64,000 nt of DNA from Nigrospora sphaerica (lineage: Eukaryota; Ascomycota; Sordariomycetes; Amphisphaeriales; Apiosporaceae), in contig JAGVVL010000009.1 of the NCBI GenBank assembly GCA_018287875.1, positions 434,001-498,000 of the forward strand, written 5' to 3'. The position numbers and the translations under genes are program-made. A model generated the notes under the pieces. The model made no database searches. It was given only the letters and a program-made list of their open reading frames with translations, and had not been told where the DNA came from. Below, piece by piece: positions 31,055-42,420 of the stretch (positions are counted from its first letter, which is position 1; every line of letters begins with the position of its first letter).

Positions 31055-32698
31055 CTAGTACACTCTTACCACACTGGGCCTCACCCATTGCACCTCGTCA
31101 CAAGTATGTTCCCGCGCCCAGGAATCGACATGGTCCATGTTCCAGCCACTCATAACTTGGGTCTGCGGAGATGGCGATCCTTGGCCCTCCCCAGAACTGC
31201 CCACAGTGCCCTTCACATCCTCCGCTATTGTGGCGCTGCCGAGGTCAAATGCTTCCCGCAACACGCATGTCCCGTGGTCGAGCTTGTATTGGAAGCATCG
31301 GGTGTCCAGCTGACACAACTTCCGACATTCGAGTGAAGACCCTGCTTGTGTACGCTGATACTCCCCCCGGGCCCCGTTATCCCAGTTTACCCTTTCCCCA
31401 TCCAAAGGCTTCCACTCGGCTCGTGTACGTTCAAAGAGGTGACGGAACAAGAGTGGTGTCTGGAGGCGGCCTGTTAGCAAAAACCAATTACGCGAGGGCT
31501 CCGAACCAAAGAGATGAACCCACACTCCGTTCTCGCCGGCTCTGTTCCCACCGCCACAGCTTCACCATCTCCTCTGGCTCTGTTTGTGCAATGTCAAGAC
31601 AGGCTGGCACCAGTGGCCTGACAAGTAGGGGATCCTATCCAGCGGATAGGGATTGATCATGGGCCAAAATCCAGACACACGGATCCCGACATGAAGCAGG
31701 GCCCAACCTAGTACTGCGTCACCACAGCAATCGTGACGTACCCTGTCCTCCCAGCGTTGACTAAGGGGCGCCTCGAGGTAGTCTCCATCCTGGCCCACCT
31801 GGCGATCTAGTAGCTTCACCATGGCCGCCTGGCTCAGAATGAAGCCGGAGCCGCCATAAGCAAAGTGTGACATCTTCCCATTCTTGAGACCCCCAGGCGA
31901 TGGGCTGCCGATGTAAAGGGGTGTGTTGGCATCCAGGTTCTCCAGGAAGCGGAACAGGTTATCCCACACAACGTACGTGTCCGACTCGTAGAAGAAATAC
32001 CATGGTTTGTGGGGTCGCATAGCCCAGGCCCGTTCCACCATGGGCAAGAATTTGAACTTGTCCATGACCCAACCATCAAGAAGATGAGTTCTTACGTCTC
32101 CCTTCCGTAAGGTGCCTCTATCGTACAGCTCATGCAGGCGGGTATAATTGGCAAACTCGGGGTTACCCGTGCGGTATGAATCGGGGAGGTCGGCGAGCAC
32201 ATCATAAACAGGATGGCCGTCGATCGTGTCGTCGACGTCGGAGAAGATAAGGAGGTCGTCAACACAGGCCGAAACGCTGGCGAATTGGGCCTTCATTCGT
32301 GCTGGAACGTCGAAATAGCCCGTTCGGAGAACGGGTTGAACAAGTTCGTCCACAAGCCGCTGTGGAAATAACGCACACAATTCCTTGGTCGTAGTCTTGT
32401 CATGAATGGGGCCGGATACCGGCCGGAAGTGGCTCACCGTGTCCCATCGGAAGAATTGCGGTCTGTTTGGCCCGTCTTCGTTGGGTGCCTGGGGAAAGCG
32501 GTCGGGAGCCTTTGGTTTGGCCGAGAATGACCAGTGTGAAACAATAAGCAAAAGATAGAGGAAACACGTGGTAAGGGAAAGGAACAAAAGCCGTCGAAGC
32601 CGCCCACTGGATAGCATCGTGTCCCACTTGCACATATAGTAGGTGGTCGACGAGCGAAGTGCGATAACAGAACGTGTCTTCTCATCGACGCCGTGCAT
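31055..32698 (-). CDS. Glycosyltransferase family 31-like type II membrane protein (frameshift in assembly)
   Basis: Starts at the ATG at 32696-32698. A short cytoplasmic tail is followed by one membrane anchor at about residues 36-56 (LLFLSLTTCFLYLLLIVS), as in Golgi glycosyltransferases. The luminal part has the DxD-like ESDTYV motif in FYESDTYVVWDNLFRFLENLD, plus YGGSGFILS and DCCGDAVLGWAL, typical of fringe/C1GalT-like GT31 proteins. The frame breaks at about 31576, where a CC run appears one base short relative to the expected reading. Coding resumes, possibly after a small intron near 31475-31530, in a frame with a cysteine-rich PAN/apple-like segment (CRKLCQLDTRCFQYKL), ending at 31055. 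Acceptor sugar unknown. Probably a normal host gene. Confidence 0.65.
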
Positions 32699-33400
32699 TA
32701 TGGAAAAAGCATTAGTGGGTAAGTGGTTGTGAGAGAAGAGAGGAAAGCATCGGGCGCATTAACAACGCTTGTGCGAAGGATCCACGAGTACAGAATCATT
32801 ACAAACCCAGGGAGGTGGGGGTGAGGAGGGCAAGAATCGTCTTCGTGCTATTGCTTGGAAATGGGTCTTCCTGCTGGAATCCCTGCTGCGATCCCTGCTG
32901 CGTTGGAAGATCCTTTTCACACCGGCCGGCGCTTGTCATTTCCATTCCTAACTAACGGAATGGCAGTTCCGCTATAAGGTTCTGGAGGGCCACGACCCGT
33001 TGTGTCGGTAGCCAACCGGATGCGCCGCGTCCTGGCGTTGCTCGAGAAAAAATTCGATTAATTGTAGGCACGTCCACACGGGTCGCGAGAACGAGTCGAA
33101 AAGTGACCAGCCGCAGGATGCACAATGCTATTAGAGACAGCGTTTCGACGCCTTGATGGTAAGAAAAGCGCAGCCTGTCTTTGTTACTACTAACGACAAT
33201 GTGTAGCGCGGCACTGGTACTGGACAAACAATAAAGCCGAGGCATGTTTAGTTATGTCGAATGACCAGGTAGGCATCAGTCAGGTTGTGGAAAATGCATG
33301 GCTTGCTTCGGCAGGTTTGTCCAGCGTAGATCCATTTGTCCCACCCCAAGCCCCATTGAGAAGCGAATTGAGGTCCTTTGTGACCTGAACGATTCAGAAT
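32699..33400. other. Intergenic, no supported gene
   Basis: Probably the 5' region of the glycosyltransferase gene and the 3' region of the secreted-protein gene. No motif is convincing. Confidence 0.4.
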
Positions 33401-33807
33401 CTAGCATTCGATCGACACCGAAGCGAACAGGACGCTGTTACATCCGTCGCGTACCATATAACTGTTGCCCCGGCAGTTGTTCCCGCTCCAGGCCCGGACC
33501 TTGCACCCACTGGAGATGGTTAGAACTCTGCCTGCAAATGTCTCGGATTACGCCAGTGTGCGACTGACCTGTTGTCTGCGAAAACAGAACGAACATTACT
33601 GTATGGAAGGCATCGATACCCGCCCTGGAAAAGCGTCACGGCATCGACCTGGTTCGTACAGGTATCGCTGCGGTAGACGCGGACGGTTGCTTCGCCCAGC
33701 TCTTGGACGGTGCCGTCGGTGTTGGCAGAAGCCTTGGGTGGGGCAGGCACAGCGCTGGCAAAAGCGCCAACGAGGGCAATAACGGAAGTGATGTGGAAGA
33801 ACTGCAT
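33401..33807 (-). CDS. Small secreted cysteine-rich protein (115 aa)
   Basis: Exon 1 is 33807-33569 and exon 2 is 33509-33401. The 59-bp intron has GTCAGT, a TTCTAAC branch and CCAG, and splicing keeps frame to TAG. The ATG at 33807 opens a signal peptide (FFHITSVIALVGAFASA) followed by a Pro/Ala-rich stretch. The mature part has six cysteines (residues 50, 66, 82, 92, 103, 115), consistent with three disulfides, and motifs TVRVYRSDTC, GYRCLPYSNVRSVF and WSGNNCRGNSY. The size and pattern fit secreted effector-like or antimicrobial proteins of filamentous fungi; no named family is claimed. LINE A starts 380 bp upstream. Simple ORF calling misses exon 2. Confidence 0.75.
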
Positions 33808-34496
33808 TGCGGCGAAGGTAACGGGGAATAAAGGCGACTGTGGTGAAGATCGAAATCCAATGTTCAAGCTAATAGAATCCGTTGGACCTGGTGGTGATGC
33901 GGTGCACGGAAAGGGGAGCTGAGGAGATGACTTATGTTGTCTGCTCTGATACGGATACCGTTGGCAAGCAGAGAGCATACATGAGCCAGCGAACCGAAGC
34001 CTCGGGACGGACCACGGCTGATGACGCCCCTAGAAGGCGATGGATCTCACGAAAGTCGACCGAACCTGGCGTACTTGACGTTCTCCGTGCAGTTTCCGGC
34101 CGTCGTAGCTTTTACTCGTGGTAACATTCGGCCCGTTACACATGATCTAGATAGGTCGCTAGGTATGTATATGAATCTACTACACACACACACACAATTT
34201 ATTGATGCCCGGGCGGCGGAGCCGAAAGGGCAACTAACGCTACTGTGCTTACACTGCCAACACTTCTCTTGTCACTCAAAGCCCTTACATGATCCTGTTT
34301 TGGCCTGTCTTCTTCTTTCTGCCGTTCCTCTACTGACCAAGTCCCCGTATTTCTCGTCTTGTATCTGTCTTCGCAAGCTAGCTTAAAGGCCTTTCTTTAA
34401 GTGTCCAGCATCCTACCTTCGGCAGCTGAAGCGGCGCCTGCGTTCGGAGGCACGGGGCAATAGTGGATGTTAGTTAGGTTGTTTGTTTCTATATTC

Positions 34497-37400
34497 TTAG
34501 TGCGCTTCCCTCACGGGCTGTTGCGCGTCGAGTCGGCCCGTCGCCATGGCGAATCGTATGGTGGCCCGAACGGCGTCTATGTCCGGGGTCCAGAATTGGT
34601 CGTCGGACGCTGACTTCCCTCCGAGGTAAAAAAGTGAGGTTGCTTCGATGGGTTTCGGTGCATTGTAGCATGTCTCGTCGCTGTTCTATTCACTGGTGGC
34701 ATCGGAAGAGGAAGTGGTCTACCGTTTCTCTTGCTTGCCCGCAGGCGCACAGGTCGGACGGCGCTACCTCGATTCGGTGGAGGTATGCGTTTAACCTGGC
34801 CATCCCCGTCCGCAGCTGGGCGAGTACGCTTGCTTCTTTCGAGGAGAGGGGGTCGTATAGTGCTCTCGTGTGTTTGCCTGGTAATGCTGTATCGATCTTT
34901 TTCGAGTATTTTCCGACGTCTTCTGGTAGCCTGTTCGACGGCATCCTCTCGCGCCACGCATTGTTCAGGATCTTCGATCGTGCTCCGGATATCGGTGTCG
35001 GCGGACTAGCGCCCAGACGTGTCGATATTTTCGCTTCCTTCTTTGCCAGGTCTATGCGTTCGTCGCACTCGTCTGTTGGGAACCAAGTAATGGTGATACT
35101 GCTTCCCTCTCTTCGTAGTCTCCGCATCGCCTCGTAGGCCTGTCGGACGTGTCTTTGGCCAGACTGCTAGCGGGGTTTGTTTAATGTAAGCACAGCTGCT
35201 TTGTTCCGTGTTAGCAGTATGATGTTGCGGTACCGCATCCTCGGCAGCGAATCCAAGGCACTGGCTATGCCTGCTAGCTCGCCCGTAAACGGGTTCTGTT
35301 CCGATCATGGGCCGAGAGTCGCACACCAGGTGTTCGTCGTGGACTCGCTATGAACCGACGTCTTTGTTTCGGTGGCCACGCCATAGCCAACGAGGCCGTT
35401 CCGTGCCGAGCTGCTTACGGCAATGCATACCGCGCAGACGGTGGCGGACTCTTTTGCCGGTTCGTCGGTCACTGTCCGTACTCGGCTCTCCCAGGGGGCC
35501 AGCGTAAACGGGTCGACCGTCTCAAGGCATTCCATAGGCATCTCTTTCAGCGCATCAGCCACTTGGTAGAGGGGCGACCGGTGGTACCGCCTAAACTTGC
35601 GCATACGGCCGATGCAACTGCGCAGGGGGTTCGTGTCGGGTAGTGTGTGAATGTCCGTCCAGGACTTGATCGCTTTCCGCCAGAACCGCCCTTGGAGGGT
35701 AGCGATGTGGGCTTCGGCCTCCGCCACACTGGTGGCCACCGTCATGAACGTCCCTATGATTGCCTGGGCCCCGATCTTCTGGATCCGGTGGATCGGTCTT
35801 GCTGCTTTATATTGGCATTCGTGCATCCACACGCTCGAGGCATAGTCCACAACGGGTGCTACTGTCGCTGTGAAGAGCTGCCGTGCCGTTGCCGGCGACA
35901 GCCCTTTCAACCGCTTCAGTTCTAGCACCGCCTCGAGTCCCTTAGCCCCAGCGCGCGCGATGTGTTCTCTGTACTTGAGCTTGGTGTCCATGATGACTCC
36001 GAGGATCTTAACATGGTCTCGGGGCCGTACGGTTTGTCCTTTGATCGTGAAGGGCTCCTCACTGGCCTTGTACGCTTTACGGGCGAAGTGGATAACGGCC
36101 GTCTTCTCGGCTTCGAACGTTGCGCCGCTCCTCTTTTCCCAGTCAAGGGCGTCTTTGATGATGGCCTCTATGCCGGCACGGTTGTCCTGAGCCGTCGGGC
36201 CGACAACCCAGGCTGTGAAGTCGTCCACAAAGGCGATCGCGCCCCGTAGCAGTCGATCCGTCGCTGGACCAAATCTGCATTAAAGAAGAGGAACAAGATG
36301 GGGGACAGCGGCGATCCTTGCGGGAGGCCAGCCTGCGGTAGCGCTCGAACTTCTGAGACGTGTCCGTTGACCATGATCGTCGCGGTTCGGTTAGAACAGA
36401 ACGCCTCGATCCACTGGAGCAGTTCATTCGGCACGCCGCGCGCTTTCATCCTTTGAAGCAGCCGTTCCTTGCATACCCCATTGTATGCTCCTTGACGTCG
36501 AAGCTCACGAGACTGAGGACCTTTCGGCCCCGCCAAGCAGCATAGACCTGCTCCTGCAGGAGTAGCAGTGCCTGCTCGGCGGACCGCCGTTTACGGGCCC
36601 CGAAGTGGTTCGTGGGCAGGAGGCCGTAGGTCTCGACCATGTGTGAGATCCTCTCAGCAACAACCGACTCCAATACCTTGCCCAGGGTTGCGAGGAGCGA
36701 GATCGGTCTCCAGGCTTTCGCTTTCGTGTAATCGTCTTTCCCCGGCTTCTGGAGCGGGACGATTCTCGCATGGAGCCACTGGGTGGGCAGTTCTCCGGTT
36801 TTGAGAGACGCGCGGAATAGCGTCAGGACCCGGTCCTTCACCACGGGCCATGTTTCTTTCCAGACGATGGCCGGCAAGCCGTCCTCTCCTGGTGCTTTCC
36901 ATGGTTTGGCTGCGAATAGTTGCCTCTCCACCTCTTCCATCGTGATGGCGCGCATGTTGATAGGGGTCCTCCGGGGTCTGTCGCCCTCGTCGGCAATCTC
37001 ACTCGGAAGGGGAGGGAAGAACGTGGCGAGCAGTTCTTCCGCCTGTTCCTTGTGGCCCGTCGTCGTTGTGCCGTCCGCCCTCGCGAGTTGCGGCACTTTC
37101 CCGAACGCCGACGCGTCGCCCGACTTCAGGTATTTGGCCGCCTTCCAGATGTTGTCGTTGTCCGCGAGAAACTCGTTCCAGTGCTTCTTCTTCTGTTGGC
37201 GGATGGCCTCATGGTACTGCTTGGCTGCGCCTCTCGCCGTTTCCTCCAGGTCTGTCCGGGTCCGCCCCGCTCTTCGCTCGGCCCTGCTCTTGTTTCTCCA
37301 GTACGTGTAGATGCGTCGCAGCTGTGTCAGGTCAGTCGTCCACCAGCGCTTTGCGTACGGTGATGGTTTGGCACGGGGGTAAGCGTGTGCACGGCTTCCC

Positions 37401-38267
37401 GCACTGCGCTCATCAGGCGGTCGGCTTGCTGCTGCACACTACCTCCCGTCGGGGTTGTCGCCAGTGCATTCGCGATCCTGGCCTTGATGTCTTTCCATGG
37501 GGCGTTTTTAAATAGGAGTCGCTCCTGGTAGTTCGAGGAGGGCCCTACCACGTCAAAGACCGTCTCGATGGACCGGTGGTCCGACCCATGTTCCGTCTCT
37601 AGTGTCCTACATTTAATCATTGCGTCCCTTAACTCTCCCGAGGCGAGAACAAGGTCGATTGTCGTGCTGTTCTCCCCGTCGCTCCACGTCTTCGTGCCCC
37701 GCGGTAGCAAGCTTGCGAGGCCGTATTCGTTCATCAGGTCGATGATCGGATCCGCCTCGCCCTGCCGCTCTAGTCGTATCTCGTCTCCTCCCCAGAGTTG
37801 GTCGTGCCGGTTGAAATCCCCCATGATGGCCAGTTCGACGGCCTCCCGGCGCTGCCTCGTACCGTCTCAATCGTCCTGCGGAGCTCCTCGCACGTATCCT
37901 TAAGTGCCTGAGCATCTGTCACTGGCACGTAGACCGACGCTACCAGGATCGTGCGCTCGGCTAACCGTACGATCGCAGCCGTGAGGTCGGGAGAGTGAAT
38001 GGGGACTTGCTTCGCCTCCGCATGTTTGTTAATCCAGAGCATGCTCCGGATGGCCCATCTCCCCTCCCTGCATATAGTCGGGATCATCTTGACCCACTCC
38101 TGATGCCCCATAGGCGTCGTGAGGAGTCGTCCCTGGATCTTCCTCGCGTGTGGTTCTTGTATCGCTATAACTGTTGCGCCCCTTGTTGTCTCGTCGTTCA
38201 TTAGGCTGTCCAGCACCGGTCCTTGCTTCCGTACGTTGTGTTGAATCATGCGAACCGCTTTACTCAT
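34497..38267 (-). pseudogene. LINE A ORF2 (APE endonuclease, RT, RNase H), broken
   Basis: The ATG at 38265-38267 overlaps the ORF1 stop by 8 bases (ATGAGTAA); the ancestral stop is at 34497. Domains in order: APE-type endonuclease ([33 protein letters not shown]), RT ([20 protein letters not shown], motif FVDD region near 36230), RNase H and a CCHC end. Compared with LINE B there are one-base length differences at homopolymers near 37846, 37376, 36492, 36246 and 34632. There are also nonsense changes near 35309 (TGA), 35169 (TAG) and 34668 (TGG to TGA). The homopolymer differences may be assembly errors; the substitutions probably are not. Confidence 0.9.
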
Positions 38268-39561
38268 GACGGACCGGGTACAGCTTCGGGCAGTTGCGGC
38301 TGAACGATTCGTGCGGGCCTCCACACGGGACGCACTTCAAGATAGGCTCTTCGCAGCCGCGGTGGCTGTGGCCCTGCTTCGCGCATCGTCCGCAGGTCTC
38401 CGCGTTCTTACACTGGAAGGCCTTGTGCCCAACCTGCTGGCAGTTGTAGCACTGCTCCGGCCGGTCGCGTCGCTCAAACACGCGTGTGTAGCCCGATTCG
38501 CCCCCGGCGTAGAAGAAACCCTCGTCCAGGAACCGGCGGGCGTCGGCCGCTTTCGTCAGGTAGACGACCATCGAGCCGTACGCCTTCATGTTGTCCTTCT
38601 TGCTCAGCCATACGATCTTAGCCACACTCGTTTCGTTCTCTTGCCCAAATGCCTCGGCCGCGCCGTCTCGTAGTTGGTTGTTTTCGTCCAGGACCGCCGT
38701 GCGCTTCACGCTGTCCACCTTGATCGGATACAGTTCGTCTCGCAGCACGCGTGCCCCGGAGACGGCTGTCTTCTCCGCGGCTCGTTTGACTAGTCGGTGC
38801 TCGTCTTCGTTTCGGCAGATGATCTTGATCCGTTGCGGCTTCTTAGGGTCCGTCGTGACCGCGCGGCATCGCCACTCCTTGTGTTCTTCCATTGCTCGCA
38901 TTTCCTTCTCAATGGCGTTTCGGACTGTGCCGGCTGAGACGTTGGCTCGTTCGTCATCTCCTAGGTGGGATGTATCGATAGTGCAGTACAGTGTGTCGGT
39001 GAACGACGTCGGCGTCGTGTTCATCGAGCTAAGCGTGCGGACGTTGCTGGGCTGGCTCGTCGGCGGCGTTCGAGCGATCCCCGCATAGGACGCCTGTGGG
39101 CTGGTCTGGGCGCTGATATTGAGGGCCGCGCTGTTCTGAATCTCCTCCAGTTGCTCCCGGACGAGCTTTAATTCCTCTGCCATACGTTGATTCTCTTGCT
39201 TCGATGCTTCATATTGTTCGGAAAGCCCACGGATTAACCCCTCTTGACTGCCGATGGTCTCGCTTTGGGCCGTCACCATCTGCTTCAGGTCCTGGATTTC
39301 GGTTCGGGAGTGCGCGACGAGCTCCAGGATCTTCTGGAGGTACGTCCTAGCGGCGCCTCCATCGCGGCTCTTCTCGGTCGGTTCGGGTGTCCCGGCTTCT
39401 CCGTCGTCTTCTGCGTCTTGGTTCGCTTTCCCTTGGATTTTGGCCGTCGGCTTCGTCGCGCGGTTCGATCGCCTGCTGGCCGCCGTGGCGGGCTTCGCGA
39501 TGGTCGTCGCGTTTGAGTTTTGCGACCCCACCACAATCGATTTCTCGGCACGGGCCGCCAT
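38260..39561 (-). CDS. LINE A ORF1 (Gag-like, zinc knuckles, 433 aa)
   Basis: The first ATG in frame is at 39559-39561. The N-terminal third is basic and disordered, followed by a coiled-coil-like segment ([19 protein letters not shown]), an RRM-like middle part and three Cys clusters near the C-terminus ([43 protein letters not shown]). This is the RNA-binding protein of Tad-clade LINEs. Almost identical to the ORF1 at 57418. Confidence 0.9.
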   Translation of the reverse strand: MAARAEKSIVVGSQNSNATTIAKPATAASRRSNRATKPTAKIQGKANQDAEDDGEAGTPEPTEKSRDGGAARTYLQKILELVAHSRTEIQDLKQMVTAQSETIGSQEGLIRGLSEQYEASKQENQRMAEELKLVREQLEEIQNSAALNISAQTSPQASYAGIARTPPTSQPSNVRTLSSMNTTPTSFTDTLYCTIDTSHLGDDERANVSAGTVRNAIEKEMRAMEEHKEWRCRAVTTDPKKPQRIKIICRNEDEHRLVKRAAEKTAVSGARVLRDELYPIKVDSVKRTAVLDENNQLRDGAAEAFGQENETSVAKIVWLSKKDNMKAYGSMVVYLTKAADARRFLDEGFFYAGGESGYTRVFERRDRPEQCYNCQQVGHKAFQCKNAETCGRCAKQGHSHRGCEEPILKCVPCGGPHESFSRNCPKLYPVRHE

Positions 39562-39688
39562 GGTCGCGTCTTCGCGCCACCTCAGCTCCCTCAATTCACC
39601 ACCTTTCCGGCTTAACGAAAAACCAATATCGCAACAGTGGGATGGCTCCTGCAGCGCTCCGTAAACGATGCCCAGTGAAAAAGCTATA

Positions 39689-40056
39689 CAGTGAGGTTCA
39701 TGTTCAGCGTCCGGTTTCTAGTGATAGCACTTCTGGAGCTGAAGGTAAAAGTGCAGTACCTGCATAGTACGAGCAGGGGCATTGGAAGTACCTTTCATCA
39801 GCCTTAGCAACATCTAGATGAAACACCACCATAATATGCTAATAACTTTCTGGAGAGAATATTGAGGCTCGGATTCTGTTTAGTTTCAAATTATTATGCC
39901 CCTATTTTCGTTTTAATAGAGTTAAAATCCTTTCTCCTTGAGATCAAAGGTACCTCATTGGCTCTACTTCCCACTGTACGGCTACCCCACAATACCATGA
40001 GCTCCAAAAGTGATGATGCTAGAAAGCGGACGCTGAACCTGAACTTCCCTGTACTG
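39689..40056. mobile_element. MITE with Tc1-like ends (368 bp)
   Basis: Left end CAGTGAGGTTCATGTTCAGC and right end (reverse) CAGTACAGGGAAGTTCAGG form imperfect TIRs of about 55-60 bp sharing TTCAGCGTCCG and TTTCTAG. TA flanks both sides (39687-39688 and 40057-40058). There is no coding capacity. The terminus resembles that of the Tc1-like element at 897, its likely source of transposase. Confidence 0.8.
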
Positions 40057-40088
40057 TAATTAGAATCCTTAAGAGGCATAATTAAACG

Positions 40089-40449
40089 TATGTACATAAG
40101 GTACTTAGTACCGGTAGTACATGGTCAGCGCTAAGGATGTACTTAGCAGAGCCTGACTATAAAATTAAAAAAAAATAAACAAGAGGACGCTGGTTTCGCG
40201 GATGGCTGTACGCAGACCTTCATATAGATAGAAACTACGATAAACAGAAGCTCCACCAGGCCTGGGCCATTATAAATCGAGGCTATTACGGACAGAAGCT
40301 GTGACGGAACACGCTGTAACGGAAATACAGTCGTCCGCGCAGTCAGTGTCCTCTTGTTTGCTCTTTCAATTTTGTTATTAGGCTCTGCCAAGTACATTCC
40401 TAGCGCTGACCATGTATTACCGGTACCTAATACGTTTTCTACATACATC
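40089..40449. mobile_element. Foldback element with ~125-bp inverted arms
   Basis: Arms 40089-40210 and 40327-40449 are inverted copies (shared blocks ACATGGTCAGCGCTA, GGCAGAGCCT or AGCAGAGCCT, AACAAGAGGAC). The 115-base centre contains GGACAGAAGCTG units like those of the C repeats. No gene. Confidence 0.8.
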
Positions 40450-40619
40450 TGATTTTGCCTCTCAAGCGTTCCATTCACAGCCTTTCGTTAATTCACGGTG
40501 TAAAAAGCCCTGCCATCTATTGCTGTGCACTTCAGAAGCCAGACACAGAATTCTGGCGTAAGAGTCGGATATGGTTGTTTCTTTCCAAGTACAACGTTTT
40601 AGAGGGTACGTACTTTGTT

Positions 40620-40720
40620 TGTTCAGTACTTTATTAATGCCAAGAAGCGCTAAAACCTCTGCTGTATAAGAAATAAGAGAGCAAACCAGAGGACACTGAT
40701 TTCGCGGATGGCTGTAACAG
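40620..40720 (+). repeat. Single arm of the foldback repeat family
   Basis: Contains AATAAGAGAGCAAACCAGAGGACACTGATTTCGCGGATGGCTGT in pieces that match the arms at 8421-8882. It probably marks one end of the C2 repeat, which then continues to the LTR element insertion at 40800 and beyond 46656. Confidence 0.65.
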
Positions 40721-40799
40721 TCTCTTTGAGCTAATCGGTTTGTCTGTATCTATTGTGGTTGTCAAGATAATTGGTTTTGTTTGCTTTAATGTTACATGG

Positions 40800-41088
40800 T
40801 GTCACGGGGTGGACCGTGACAGGCCCTACCGGCACAGGGAAGCCCCTGAGACATCCTAAACTAGCTACGGATTAGTCGTCCCGCGATGGAGTTCTGTCAA
40901 GACCGCTCGGTACGGACCTCCGTTGGGGATTTAGATAAGAAGTCTGCGACCGAGAAGACTTCAGTTGTAGCTCTTCAAGCTACGTCCTGTCTGCTAGCCT
41001 GACCTGTACCGAACAGAATAGGAACCTGGACCTGTAGCATAGAACCTGAATCGACTCCATTGCCTGCCTGCCTGCCCGCGCCTTGACA
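40800..41088 (+). repeat. 5' LTR
   Basis: 289 bp, starts TGTCACGGGG and ends GCCTTGACA. It contains a (CCTG)n-like run near the end. Confidence 0.97.
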
Positions 41089-41126
41089 TTACGTAGCTTC
41101 CTCCTAAGCTCGACACTGCTTTCGAA

Positions 41127-42420
41127 ATGTCGAACCGCCCGATTGCCCCTGCTGACACCGAAGACCCCGACGAACTGCTTGCCAGTGTTCAAAGCGACGC
41201 CGCCGGATGGCTGATGTACCTACGCACGCTGCACGGCTATATCTCGTCCCTGGAAGTCTCCCTGTCCGAGAAGGACACCGCCCTCGCCTCGGCCCGGACT
41301 GCTCTCATAGAGAAAGAAGGGGTAGTCCGATACCAAGAAGATCGACTGGAGAAGGAACAGAAGGCGCTCATCCAACTGAGTGTTGAGAATGAACGACTCC
41401 TCCACTCCGCCCGCCCTGCCGTACAGACCCCCAACCGAACTGTCTCCCGTCCTGAACCTGCTGCTGAAGCGCAGGAAGATCATGCTCCGCGAACGCCTGC
41501 ACCTGCTCCTACCTCACGTTCGGAGCCCGCTTCCCTCAGTGAGAAGATCCCTGACCCAAAGGAGTTTGATGGAACTCGAAGCGACCTTCGAAGATTCGTC
41601 CAACAAGTCCACTCGAAAATGGTCTCTAACGCCGACCGGTTCCCGTCCGCTGTTTCCCGCCTGAACTATGTCGCCAGCCGCCTGTCCGGAAAAGCCTACG
41701 ACCTGATCCTGCCCCGTATCCAGTACGGAATCCCGCAGTTCCTAGACTACACCAATATGCTGTCATACTTAGAAGAAGCCTTTGGAGACCCCGACCGGAA
41801 ACAGAACGCCGAGAATAAGCTGTACAACCTGAAGCAACGCTATCTAGACTTCAGCGTCTTCTTCGCAGAGTTCGAGAGACTCGCGTTAGAGAGCGAAGTT
41901 CCCGAAGCTGCCCTGCCCCCTACTGTCCCAAGGCGTGTCCCGCGAGATCCAGGACATGCTCCTACATAACCCGGCCCCCACGAGAGAGTATCGTGCGTTT
42001 GCTCGTCATCTTCAGACTCTCGACAACCGATTCCGCCAGCACCAGCGTCAGGTTAACGGTCATAAAGGAACGACTAAGATTAACAGTACCGCCAGTCCTT
42101 ACGTACCTCCCTGGAACGAATCCCGCCAGCCCGCTGCTAAGACCGACGCCGGTGACCCTATGGATTTGAGTCACCAGCGTAGCCGCCCCCGCTCTCCGTC
42201 AGGCCGTAAAGAGAGAGGAGAGTGCTTCCGTTGTGGCCGGCAAGACCATAAGGTAGCCCAATGCCCTAAACCCGACTTACGCTCCGTTCCGTTCCGTTAC
42301 GCCCGAGCAACCAGCCCCGGAATAGCCCGCCCCCGGCTCCTGTTACCGCCACGCCCGCTCTACCATCGCCCCCGCCGATCCAGTCTCCGCAGCCTGTCTC
42401 GTACTCCCTACGCCTACTAA
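41127..42420 (+). pseudogene. LTR retrotransposon gag, one frameshift
   Basis: The ATG at 41127 opens a frame with a coiled-coil N-terminus (SLEVSLSEKDTALASARTAL), a Gag capsid core (FDGTRSDLRRFVQQVHSKM, YNLKQRYLDFSVFFAEFERL) and then a shift to a second frame at a run of five C near 41911-41915. The second frame holds a CCHC zinc knuckle (CFRCGRQDHKVAQC) and ends in TAA at 42418-42420. The single one-base difference in a C run could be an assembly error. Confidence 0.9.

Larger units (their letters stand above)
34184..39638 (-). mobile_element. Tad-type LINE, nearly full length (LINE A)
   Basis: On the minus strand: 5' end at about 39638 (shared start ACTGTTGC with LINE B), ORF1, ORF2, a 3' UTR ending ATCAATAAATTG and a (TG)n tail at 34184-34196. 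ORF1 is intact; ORF2 is broken. No convincing target duplication was found around the two ends. Confidence 0.9.
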
